A stretch of 6,673 nucleotides of DNA from Candidatus Poribacteria bacterium (GCA_027625215.1 JAQBWJ010000131.1:1-6673); one strand, 5' to 3'; positions 1-6,004 are shown, counted from the first letter of the stretch. Numbers and translations: made by a program. The notes: a model not told the origin generated them from the letters alone.

Positions 1-844
1 TCGTGCGGAGGTCGCTCGCGTCGTTCACCGAGTTGCAAATGGCGCGCGATTTGACCTTCAAGCCGTTGACCGGGTCGGATTCCGCCGTCCACGTCAGATG
101 ATGAATCGACACAAGACCTTTCGTGATCGGGTTCGACGTGGCGGTGGACTCCAGCGCGGGCGTCATCCGCGCGACGCCCCACATCGCGCCGCCTCCACCC
201 CACTCGCCCGCATCGACGAACAGGGGGCTTTTCGCCGTCAGTCCTTCCGATTTTTTCAGACCGCGGCGAATCGTCTCGCGCACCGCGTTCGGCGAGCCGA
301 CGGTGAAGTATCCACCCTTCATCAGTGAAATGCCCATGTCGTCGCTCGACACCCACATCGGGACGCCATCGACCGTCTCGGCGGTGAACTCGTGGGAGGT
401 CTTCACCATCGCGTCGCTCAGAAACTTGTCGCCGAGCGATGTTTGAAACAGCGCGACCAACCCCTGCGAGTTGTCCGCCGAACGCGGATCAACGTCCCCC
501 GCCAACGCGACGTACAACCATTCAACGGACTCGTGGAGCGGTTTGTTCGTTTGACGCAGCACGTCGCCGAGTCCCTTCACGTCGAGCAGTTCCGACTCGA
601 TCTGTTTGTAGATCGTCGAACCCGCGAACGCGGGCACATGGAAGGCGATCAAGATGTTCGTGTCGGGCGGAAGATGGCGCATCGCCTGTTCCGGCGTGGG
701 CGCAGCATCCTTTTTGCCGCACCCAACGACGAGCGCGACCGCAAACATCAACGCGAGCGCATGCTGTCCCTTGCCCTTGAAGGGGAACGACGAAGCGAAG
801 GGTTGCGCTTCGGAGCGGAAGGGGTCATTAAAACGATACCTCAA
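1..844 (-). CDS. Putative lipoprotein of unknown function (3' end cut by window)
   Basis: An open minus-strand frame runs off the left edge without a stop. From a TTG at 844-842 it gives 281 codons. A lipoprotein signal is visible: basic KGKGQH, a hydrophobic stretch ALALMFAVALVVG, then Cys42 in a VVGC lipobox, followed by GKKD. This predicts a lipid-anchored, extracytoplasmic protein. The mature part begins with PEQAMRHLPPDTNILIAF and later has GGYFTVGSPNAVRE, a layout I associate with large secreted lipoproteins of unknown function in Planctomycetota-like genomes (inference). Start choice: the TTG has AAAGG 8 bases upstream, and an in-frame TGA lies just before it. The first in-frame ATG (748-746) lacks a well-placed ribosome site and would leave a signal peptide with no basic n-region. 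A third option is the out-of-frame ATG at 762-760, preceded by AAGGGA; it would need a frameshift. Residues about 8-26 are encoded by repeat-like DNA. I cannot assign a function. Confidence 0.72.
   Translation of the reverse strand, partial: MRYRFNDPFRSEAQPFASSFPFKGKGQHALALMFAVALVVGCGKKDAAPTPEQAMRHLPPDTNILIAFHVPAFAGSTIYKQIESELLDVKGLGDVLRQTNKPLHESVEWLYVALAGDVDPRSADNSQGLVALFQTSLGDKFLSDAMVKTSHEFTAETVDGVPMWVSSDDMGISLMKGGYFTVGSPNAVRETIRRGLKKSEGLTAKSPLFVDAGEWGGGGAMWGVARMTPALESTATSNPITKGLVSIHHLTWTAESDPVNGLKVKSRAICNSVNDASDLRT
769..812. repeat. Palindromic repeat-like DNA inside the 5' end of the lipoprotein gene
   Basis: Two adjacent symmetric motifs are present. The first (769-789) resembles the hairpin repeat at 988-1008, sharing CCTT, CCC and AAGGGGAA in the same order. 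The second is a 7-base inverted repeat, CGAAGCG (791-797) and CGCTTCG (806-812), with an 8-base loop. Within 2326-2360 there is a related order of motifs (CCCTGAGGGAAC, then GGAGCGAGGG), suggesting one diverged family. If translation starts at the TTG at 844, this DNA is translated. If it starts at the ATG at 748, it lies in the 5' untranslated leader. Confidence 0.45.
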
Positions 845-852
845 CGTTCGCG

Positions 853-857
853 CCTTT
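853..857 (-). promoter_or_regulatory. Ribosome binding site supporting the TTG start
   Basis: AAAGG on the minus strand lies 8 bases upstream of the TTG at 844-842. This is the same spacing as AAAGGA before the ATG of the oxidoreductase at 2204. It is the main sequence reason to extend the lipoprotein upstream of the ATG at 748. Confidence 0.45.
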
Positions 858-888
858 CAGATGTTTGAGATGGTACGATGACACTCTA

Positions 889-918
889 AGTATCCGGAAA
901 GTTACCCTATCTCTTCAA
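889..918 (-). promoter_or_regulatory. Weak candidate sigma70-type promoter for the lipoprotein gene
   Basis: On the minus strand, TTGAAG (918-913) and GATACT (894-889) are separated by 18 bases, each matching 4 of 6 consensus positions. The site lies about 45 bases upstream of the TTG start, in a locally AT-richer stretch. The match is modest and could be chance. Confidence 0.25.
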
Positions 919-987
919 CATGATACAACGCGAATTCGGGGCGAAACGTTGGTCGTTGAACGTCGCTATTAACCGACCCCTTCCTCA

Positions 988-1008
988 CCTTCCCCTGCAA
1001 GGGGAAGG
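988..1008. repeat. Hairpin repeat after the stop codon of the oxidoreductase at 1017-2204
   Basis: A perfect 9-base stem, CCTTCCCCT (988-996) and AGGGGAAGG (1000-1008), closes a GCA loop. It starts 8 bases beyond the TAG stop of the minus-strand gene. Conserved flanking bases extend the resemblance to the copy at 2422-2442 to roughly 980-1016. Five T residues (1011-1015) follow on the plus strand, not on the side that would serve the minus-strand gene. It is therefore not a classical rho-independent terminator for that gene, although the hairpin could still protect or shape the mRNA 3' end. Confidence 0.7.
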
Positions 1009-1016
1009 GATTTTTC

Positions 1017-2204
1017 CTACGCCCACACGTTCCAATTCGCGTCAAGGATGCCGAGTTCGCGGTCGATGTCCGCCTGATAACCGTTGATACGGCACGCCTC
1101 GACCTCGCGCAGATCGACGGGGGCGTTGATCCACGCCGACTCGAACACGCCCATGCAGATCGCCATCGCCTTCATGCCAACGACGCCGTCCGTTTCGGGG
1201 GTGAAGGAGTCGTCTCGCAACGACTTGCCGAACTCCCACAACTCTTGCGCGATGGTGTTCGTGATGCCCGCCGGGAAGAACCGCTCGCGCTGGTCTGCGG
1301 AGAGCGATTTTTGGAACTCGTCTTGCAGATTGATCGCCTCGTCTTTGCCGCGCGCGGTGAAGTTCCCGCCGTAATCCAACGAGCCTTCCTCGCCGTAGAT
1401 GAGGTGCTTGTTGAACCGCTGTCCCGGCGCGGCGCGCACGGAACTCCACTGAACGACCGCGCCGCTCTCGACCGTCACGATGGCGAGCGCGGAGTCTTCC
1501 ACGTTGACGGGGATCGGGTCTTGCTTCGTGTCGGGCTTGCGGTATCGGTGCGGGTCGAACGAGCGGACGTGCGCGTAGACCTCTTTCGCCTCGCCGAGAT
1601 GATAGAGGAACATGTCGGTGTAGTGGACGCCGCCGTCCAGCACCCATCCCGCGCCCGCATCGACCTTCGAGTCGCGCCAGCCCCAGGGACCCAGATGCTC
1701 CCCGTAATCGATGTAAACGAGGATGCGCGGCGCGCCGATGACGCCTTTGTTCAGCGCCCAGTTCGTCGCCCGTTGACCCGCCGAGCGTCGGTAGTTCTCG
1801 GCGACGGCGAGGATGCGGTTATTGCGCCGCGCCGCTTCGAGGATCAACGCGCACGCCTTCATCGTGACGCCGAGCGGTTTTTCGATGATGACGTGCTTGC
1901 CCGCGTTCAACGCCGCGACGGCGAGGTCGTGGTGGACACGGTGCAGCGCGCAGATATCGACCGCCTCCACGTCCGGTTCGTTGGCGAGGAGCTCGTTCAC
2001 GTCTTCGTAGACGGTGGGTTTTCTGCCGTCTTGGAGTTGCGCCGCTTCGTTGGCGCGGGTCTCGGCGGCGTTGCGATTCACGTCGCAGGTGGCGACGAAC
2101 TCGAAGTCGAGGATGCCTTTTTCCGCCAAGTCGCGGTAGCCGTGCATGTGGGCGCCGGAGATGCCGCCGCAGCCGACGAGCGCGATCCGAACCTTATTCG
2201 CCAT
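1017..2204 (-). CDS. Gfo/Idh/MocA family NAD(P)-dependent oxidoreductase
   Basis: This complete 395-residue protein has the two-domain Gfo/Idh/MocA layout. The N-terminal Rossmann fold opens with VRIALVGCGGISGAH, its GxGxxS dinucleotide loop at residues 11-16. AGKHVIIEKP (101-110) carries the conserved motif with Lys109, known in this family to contact cofactor and substrate. The C-terminal domain has DGGVHYTD (190-197), with His194 as the probable catalytic residue. No signal peptide is seen, so it is cytoplasmic. The family acts on sugars, inositols and related polyols, but the substrate cannot be read from sequence. The ATG is preceded by AAAGGA with 8-base spacing. A 246-base spacer and a candidate promoter separate it from the upstream hydrolase, so it may be its own transcription unit. 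A repeat hairpin lies 8 bases past its TAG stop. All usual active-site motifs are present, unlike the relative at 4812-5906. Confidence 0.93.
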   Translation of the reverse strand: MANKVRIALVGCGGISGAHMHGYRDLAEKGILDFEFVATCDVNRNAAETRANEAAQLQDGRKPTVYEDVNELLANEPDVEAVDICALHRVHHDLAVAALNAGKHVIIEKPLGVTMKACALILEAARRNNRILAVAENYRRSAGQRATNWALNKGVIGAPRILVYIDYGEHLGPWGWRDSKVDAGAGWVLDGGVHYTDMFLYHLGEAKEVYAHVRSFDPHRYRKPDTKQDPIPVNVEDSALAIVTVESGAVVQWSSVRAAPGQRFNKHLIYGEEGSLDYGGNFTARGKDEAINLQDEFQKSLSADQRERFFPAGITNTIAQELWEFGKSLRDDSFTPETDGVVGMKAMAICMGVFESAWINAPVDLREVEACRINGYQADIDRELGILDANWNVWA

Positions 2205-2275
2205 GAAGAATGTCCTTTAAGATGCGACTGAAGCCGATGGATCGAGAAAGGGGGTGGTCAATCGAGCCGGGAGGG

Positions 2276-2305
2276 AGTATATCACGCGGGGTTTCGCGCC
2301 GACAA
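2276..2305 (-). promoter_or_regulatory. Candidate sigma70-type promoter upstream of the oxidoreductase gene
   Basis: On the minus strand, TTGTCG (2305-2300, 4 of 6) and TATACT (2281-2276, 5 of 6) are separated by 18 bases, about 72 bases upstream of the ATG at 2204. An inverted repeat CGCCG-ACAAA-CGGCG (2297-2311) overlaps the -35 box and could be an operator or just a GC-rich palindrome. This is the best promoter-like sequence I found in the window. Confidence 0.4.
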
Positions 2306-2373
2306 ACGGCGTCGCGTTCGGGGTCTCCTCCCCCTGAGGGAACTTGCGGAGCGAGGGCGCAGAGCGCGTAAGG

Positions 2374-2415
2374 TGGGGGTTCGAATATTCATCGCTGGCA
2401 GCGCTCGAACCCCCA
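2374..2415. repeat. Inverted repeat with 11-base perfect arms in the 2205-2450 spacer
   Basis: TGGGGGTTCGA (2374-2384) and TCGAACCCCCA (2405-2415) are perfect inverted arms around a 20-base loop. The loop holds the smaller symmetric motif CGCT-GGC-AGCG (2392-2402). It sits beside the hairpin at 2422-2442 and downstream of the repeat-like bases at 2326-2360. The whole 2326-2450 stretch therefore reads as one composite palindromic element filling the spacer. No coding sequence is seen in it. Confidence 0.65.
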
Positions 2416-2421
2416 TCCCAA

Positions 2422-2442
2422 CCTTCCCCCGCAGGGGGAAGG
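2422..2442. repeat. Hairpin repeat after the stop codon of the downstream hydrolase
   Basis: A perfect 9-base stem, CCTTCCCCC (2422-2430) and GGGGGAAGG (2434-2442), has a GCA loop. It begins 8 bases past the TGA stop of the minus-strand gene ending at 2451. It matches the copy at 988-1008 in stem, loop, flanks and distance to the stop codon. The change in the last stem base pair (C-G here, T-A there) is compensatory. No T-run follows on the minus strand, so it is not a standard intrinsic terminator for the hydrolase. Confidence 0.72.
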
Positions 2443-2450
2443 GGTTTGTC

Positions 2451-3644
2451 TCACGCCTTCAACCATTGGTCGAAGAAGTTGAAGGCGTCGTTCTGCATCT
2501 CCAGGTCGAACTTGTGGGGACCCGGGTAGAACTTCCCGACGTAACGGTCGCCGACTCCCGCCTTCTCGAACTGGTCGCGCAACATCTTGTCCGACCGCTC
2601 CATCTCCGGCATCGTGAAGAGCGAGTCGTCCACGTCGTAGAGCGCCATCGTGGGGAGCGGCATCCGCAGCCCGAAGATTTCGGGGTAGTCGAGGTCAGGC
2701 GGGCAGTTGGGCACGTAACACATCCACGTATGCGTATGGCATTTATGCAACAAGTAGTCGCGCCACGTCGACATCATGCCCACGCAGACCGCCGCCTTGA
2801 TGCGCGGATCAATCCCGCCCAAGAACACCGTCCGCAACCCGCCGCCGGACAGCCCCGCGCAGCCGATGTTGTTCGCGTCCACGTCATTGCGGGCGGAAAG
2901 CACATCGACGGCGTACTGGTCGTCCAGCAGGAATACGGAGGGCCATGTCGTCCCGGCGGAAAAGAGCGACTTCGCCATGATGTCTTCGTGATCCGCCGCC
3001 CAACGGTTGTAGGCGTTGACGTTCTCTAGATTTTCAGGGTCGGCGTCCGTCAATCCGCGTCGCAGGAACTCCGGCACATCCGCCAACAGCACTCGGCGGC
3101 TCGCAAACGTGAACGTGTCGTGAATGAGGACGGCGTACCCGCGTTTGGCGATCTCGTTCGCCCACGCGACGTTACCGTAGTAGCCCTCGTAATGTTCAAG
3201 CATCATCGGGTGCCAGTCGTCCGCGACGCGGCCGATCTTGCGACGCCCGAAGTATTTCCTGCCGCCGTGATCGTGCAGTCCAACGATGGCGGGCAGTTTG
3301 CCCGTCGCGCCTTCAGGCTTAAGCAGGTACGCCTGCGTTCGCGGTCCATACGGCAGTTGCCATGACAGGTCTTCCACCTGAAGCCCGTCATATGTGAATG
3401 TCTTGTGCACGGTGACTTCGGGCGTCGCTTCGCGCTTCGGCTGGTTGAGGTGCGTCATCAGTCGACCGAGCGCAGCGGTTCGCCACTCCTGAGCCGTCTT
3501 CCACTTGCCTGTCCGAAACGAGTAGTGCGCGGGTTCCTCGCCGACGAGGGACGCCGCCCACTCGCCGTACGCGCCGATCATGTTTTGCATCACCATCGAG
3601 GGGTATCCCTTCGGTTCGGTGCGACTATTGGGGGGATTGTTCAT
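2451..3644 (-). CDS. Alpha/beta hydrolase (dienelactone hydrolase/acetyl xylan esterase-like), second tandem copy
   Basis: This 397-residue protein has an alpha/beta-hydrolase fold and probably cleaves an ester or lactone. Visible features are the oxyanion-type loop HDHGG (124-128), nucleophile elbow GLSGG with Ser266, an acid candidate in YDVDD (336-340, Asp337, 339 or 340) and His377 in YPGPHKF. No signal peptide is seen, so it is probably cytoplasmic. From MIGAYGEW to the C-terminal WLKA it aligns without gaps over 376 residues to the gene at 3645-4805, with about 72 differences by hand count (about 81% identity). Its ATG touches the TAG stop of that gene (TAGATG), with AAGG 5 bases upstream. 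An alternative ATG at 3596-3594 (Met17) has a better AAGGGA site at 9 bases and would begin MVMQNMIG, matching the MVMSNMIG of its paralogue. The first 16 residues are not shared and may be untranslated. The natural substrate is unknown. Confidence 0.9.
   Translation of the reverse strand: MNNPPNSRTEPKGYPSMVMQNMIGAYGEWAASLVGEEPAHYSFRTGKWKTAQEWRTAALGRLMTHLNQPKREATPEVTVHKTFTYDGLQVEDLSWQLPYGPRTQAYLLKPEGATGKLPAIVGLHDHGGRKYFGRRKIGRVADDWHPMMLEHYEGYYGNVAWANEIAKRGYAVLIHDTFTFASRRVLLADVPEFLRRGLTDADPENLENVNAYNRWAADHEDIMAKSLFSAGTTWPSVFLLDDQYAVDVLSARNDVDANNIGCAGLSGGGLRTVFLGGIDPRIKAAVCVGMMSTWRDYLLHKCHTHTWMCYVPNCPPDLDYPEIFGLRMPLPTMALYDVDDSLFTMPEMERSDKMLRDQFEKAGVGDRYVGKFYPGPHKFDLEMQNDAFNFFDQWLKA
3606..3611 (-). 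promoter_or_regulatory. Internal ribosome binding site favouring a later start at 3596
   Basis: AAGGGA on the minus strand lies 9 bases upstream of the ATG at 3596-3594, the point where similarity to the tandem paralogue begins (MVM, one change, NMIG). It is a better match than the AAGG before the ATG at 3644. The hydrolase may therefore really start here, leaving 48 bases between the two copies. Confidence 0.4.
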
Positions 3645-4805
3645 CTACGCCTTCAACCACTTGTCGAAGAAATCGAAGGCGTCACGTTGCATCTCAAGAT
3701 CGAACTTGTGAGGTCCCGGGTAGAACTTTCCGACATAACGGTCGGCAGCGCCCGCCATTTCAAACTGGTCGCGGAGCATCTTGTCCGCCCGTTCCATTTC
3801 GCTCAACGTGAACAGCCCGTCGTCGATGTCGTAGAGCGTCATCGTCGGCAGCGGCATCCGCAGCCCATAGATTTCGGGGAAGTCGAGATCGGGGGCGCAG
3901 TTCGGGACGAAACACATCCAGGTCCATGTGTGGCATTTACTCAGGAGCGCGTCGCGCCACGTCGTCATCATCCCGACGCACACCGCCGCCTTGATGCGCT
4001 CGTCCACCCCGCCGAGAAACACCGTCCGCAACCCGCCGCCCGAAAGCCCTCCGCAGCCGATTTTATCGGCGTCCACATCGTCGCGCGCGGCGAGCACATC
4101 GACGGCGTACAGATCGTCTTGGAGAAACAGCGTGGGCCACGTCGTACCCGCCGAAAACAGAGACTTCGCCATGATGCGTTCGTGACCCCCCGCCCAGCGG
4201 TTGTAGGCGTGGATGTTGTCGAGGTTTTCTGGGTCGTCGTCCGTCAACCCTTGCCGCATGAATTCCGGCACGTCCGCGAGCAGGACACGTCGGCTGGCAA
4301 ACGTGAACGTGTCGGGGACAAGGACGACGTACCCGCGCTTCGCCATCTCATTCGCCCACGCGACGTTGTCGTACGCGCTCTTCTGATGTTCCACCATCAA
4401 CGGATGTCGGTCGTCCGTGACCCGCGTGATTTTGCGCCGACCGAAATATTTGTTGCCGCCGTGATCGTGCAGCGCGACGACCGCCGGGAGTTTGCCCGTC
4501 GCGCCCTCCGGCTTCAACAAGTACGCTTTCGTGGGGGGACCGTACGGCAGTTGCCACGACAAGTCCTCGACGTGCAACCCGTCGTAGACAAACGTGTCGT
4601 GCACGGTGACGGTTGGGGTCGCCTTGCGCGGCGGTTGGCGAAGATGCGCCATCAGCCGTTCGAGCGCGACGGCGCGCCACTCCTGAGCCGTTTTCCACTT
4701 GCCCGTGCGGAACGAATAGCGCGCGGGTTCGTCGCCGACGAGGGACGCCGCCCACTCTCCATACGCGCCGATCATGTTCGACATCACCATTGGACGTACT
4801 TTCAT
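3645..4805 (-). CDS. Alpha/beta hydrolase (dienelactone hydrolase/acetyl xylan esterase-like), first tandem copy
   Basis: This 386-residue protein is the upstream copy of the tandem pair. It has HDHGG (113-117), nucleophile elbow GLSGG with Ser255, acid candidates Asp326, 328 and 329 in YDIDD, and His366 in YPGPHKF, giving a plausible complete Ser-Asp-His triad. A Cys/Trp-rich segment with Cys291, Cys298 and Cys303 precedes the acid strand and is kept in both copies. No signal peptide or membrane segment is seen. The gene starts 6 bases after the stop of the oxidoreductase at 4812-5906, without a clear ribosome site of its own, so translational coupling is likely. An alternative start is Met6 (4790-4788). 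The pairing suggests the two proteins act on the same compound, for example the hydrolase acting on an oxidised sugar, lactone or ester (inference). The exact family and substrate are not certain. Confidence 0.9.
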   Translation of the reverse strand: MKVRPMVMSNMIGAYGEWAASLVGDEPARYSFRTGKWKTAQEWRAVALERLMAHLRQPPRKATPTVTVHDTFVYDGLHVEDLSWQLPYGPPTKAYLLKPEGATGKLPAVVALHDHGGNKYFGRRKITRVTDDRHPLMVEHQKSAYDNVAWANEMAKRGYVVLVPDTFTFASRRVLLADVPEFMRQGLTDDDPENLDNIHAYNRWAGGHERIMAKSLFSAGTTWPTLFLQDDLYAVDVLAARDDVDADKIGCGGLSGGGLRTVFLGGVDERIKAAVCVGMMTTWRDALLSKCHTWTWMCFVPNCAPDLDFPEIYGLRMPLPTMTLYDIDDGLFTLSEMERADKMLRDQFEMAGAADRYVGKFYPGPHKFDLEMQRDAFDFFDKWLKA

Positions 4806-4811
4806 CCCGTC

Positions 4812-5906
4812 TTAGTTGGAAGGCGGATCGCCAAAATCGGGGATGGGGAGCCGTTCGCCGTCTCTTAGGGCGGACTCGTGCGCGACGAGTCCGGGCGCGG
4901 CGTACTTCACCGCCTCCCACACGTTGATGCGCGGCAGCCGTTCCTTATTGACGGAATCGACAAACTCGTGGACGAGGTAGGCGTGCGAGCCGCCGTGTCC
5001 GCCCAAGTCGGAGGCGAGCGGTTCGGGGAGCCATTCGTGGTGGCGCGTCATCTCGGCGGGTTCGACGCCGTTCAGTGTCGTCCAGACGGCTCCGGCGGCG
5101 TTCTGCTCGAAACTGCCTTCGGTGCCGTAAATCGCGTTGATGCGCTCCGAGCCCGGATAACCGACGCGCCGGAACTCCGCGATGCGGGCGGACGCGCCGT
5201 TGCTCATCTCGAACAGCCCGACCTCGTTGCTGAACTCGCAGCCAGTGTTGGTGTCCTTGCGGAACCAGTCGTCGTTGGGAAACTTGTACCCGATGCAGGA
5301 AACCGACGTCATCCGCGCGCCCATCACCGAAACCATGAAGCAGGTCGAGTGGGTCGGGTAACTCATCGGGATGCCGCCCGACTTGCTCATGTCCCACTGA
5401 TCGCCCCACCGTTTGCGCGAGACTTCATACAATCCGTGACTGATGTCATGGAAGTACTGCCCCTCGCCGTAGACGAACTCGCCGAACGCGCCTTCCTGAG
5501 CCTTTTGGCGGCAATAGGCGTTATCGGGGCGGAAGTAACTCGTCTCGCCGTTCATGTAGACGAGTCCGGTGCGCTCGACCGTCTCGACCAAACGGGCGCA
5601 GCCTTCCAGCGTGTACGACGCAGGCACGGCGGTGTAGACATGCTTGCCCGCTTCCATCACTTGGACGGCTTGGTCGGCGTGAAGCCAGGGTTGGGTGATG
5701 AGCACAAGCGCGTCGAGGTCGCTACGGCACGCCTCATCGAGCGAGGCGTACGTCTCGGTGATCTCGTACTGCTTCGCGTAACGCGCGACTAGGTCTGGGT
5801 GTAAGTCGCACAACGCAAGACGAGACACGTCCGGGTGATCCTTGTACGATTTGATGAACGCGGGTCCAAACTGCCCCAGTCCGACGATGCCGACGCTGAT
5901 GCCCAT
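4812..5906 (-). CDS. Gfo/Idh/MocA-like oxidoreductase with degenerate EKP motif
   Basis: This complete 364-residue protein has a Rossmann start, VGIVGLGQFG (loop GLGQFG at residues 9-14). The position of the usual GKHVxxEKP motif reads GKHVYTAVP (88-95), so the Lys expected to act with the cofactor and substrate is Val94. The C-terminal domain has YPTHS (183-187, His186) and HGGSH (304-308), followed by a conserved-looking tail ending near IPDFGDPP. A typical Gfo/Idh length and coherent motifs argue against a decaying gene. It may bind NAD(P) but use other residues, or act as a non-redox relative. The ATG has a strong AAGGAGG (5923-5917) 10 bases upstream. It lies 98 bases after the partial oxidoreductase and 6 bases before the first hydrolase, making it the likely first gene of a three-gene operon, or the second gene of a longer one. 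No signal peptide is seen; the substrate is unknown. Confidence 0.92.
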   Translation of the reverse strand: MGISVGIVGLGQFGPAFIKSYKDHPDVSRLALCDLHPDLVARYAKQYEITETYASLDEACRSDLDALVLITQPWLHADQAVQVMEAGKHVYTAVPASYTLEGCARLVETVERTGLVYMNGETSYFRPDNAYCRQKAQEGAFGEFVYGEGQYFHDISHGLYEVSRKRWGDQWDMSKSGGIPMSYPTHSTCFMVSVMGARMTSVSCIGYKFPNDDWFRKDTNTGCEFSNEVGLFEMSNGASARIAEFRRVGYPGSERINAIYGTEGSFEQNAAGAVWTTLNGVEPAEMTRHHEWLPEPLASDLGGHGGSHAYLVHEFVDSVNKERLPRINVWEAVKYAAPGLVAHESALRDGERLPIPDFGDPPSN

Positions 5907-6004
5907 TCTTAGCCGTCCTCCTTACCGTTCCGTGCGAGTCTGTGTAGTCGAGCGCGTCCACTCGTGTGGGACGACCGATTGATCGCCCCGTGACAACATG
6001 GGAA

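Larger units (their letters stand above)
2451..4805 (-). repeat. Tandem gene duplication of the hydrolase (period 1194 bases)
   Basis: The two hydrolase genes are direct repeats at protein and DNA level, with corresponding positions 1194 bases apart. An exact shared 26-base run occurs at 3538-3563 and 4732-4757. Elsewhere many synonymous differences separate the copies, so the duplication is not recent. Both reading frames are intact and both keep all catalytic residues. Confidence 0.9.

Noticed and set aside
98..881. Several overlapping plus-strand open frames of 75 to 158 codons
   Set aside because: They compete with one continuous minus-strand frame that has a lipoprotein signal and balanced composition. 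The plus-strand frames are Arg-rich, overlap each other and lack motifs.
988..1016. Rho-independent terminator for the minus-strand oxidoreductase
   Set aside because: The T-run lies on the plus-strand side of the hairpin, which is the wrong side for the minus-strand gene, and no plus-strand gene precedes it.
1245..2231. A 328-codon plus-strand open frame opposite the third oxidoreductase
   Set aside because: The minus strand encodes a complete Gfo/Idh protein with all family motifs. The plus-strand translation is low-complexity (Arg, Val, Asp) and has no family signature.
2374..2420. tRNA-like T-loop sequence (GGGGGTTCGAAT on plus, GGGGGTTCGAGC on minus)
   Set aside because: Neither strand has the matching 5-base stem after a 7-base loop, and no D-arm, anticodon arm or acceptor stem is seen. 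The resemblance comes from the inverted repeat.
3405..4868. A 487-codon plus-strand open frame opposite the hydrolase genes
   Set aside because: It is antisense to two clearly homologous hydrolases with intact motifs. Its translation is rich in Arg, Val and His, as expected for the shadow of a GC-biased gene, and shows no recognisable domain.
4878..5792. A 304-codon plus-strand open frame opposite the second oxidoreductase
   Set aside because: It lies wholly within a real minus-strand gene with a strong ribosome site and a Rossmann motif; it is a shadow frame.
5958..5974. Possible terminator hairpin (GTCCAC-TCGT-GTGGGAC) after the partial oxidoreductase
   Set aside because: The stem is short with a bulged G and no T-run follows on the minus strand, so it is not convincing as a terminator or operator.
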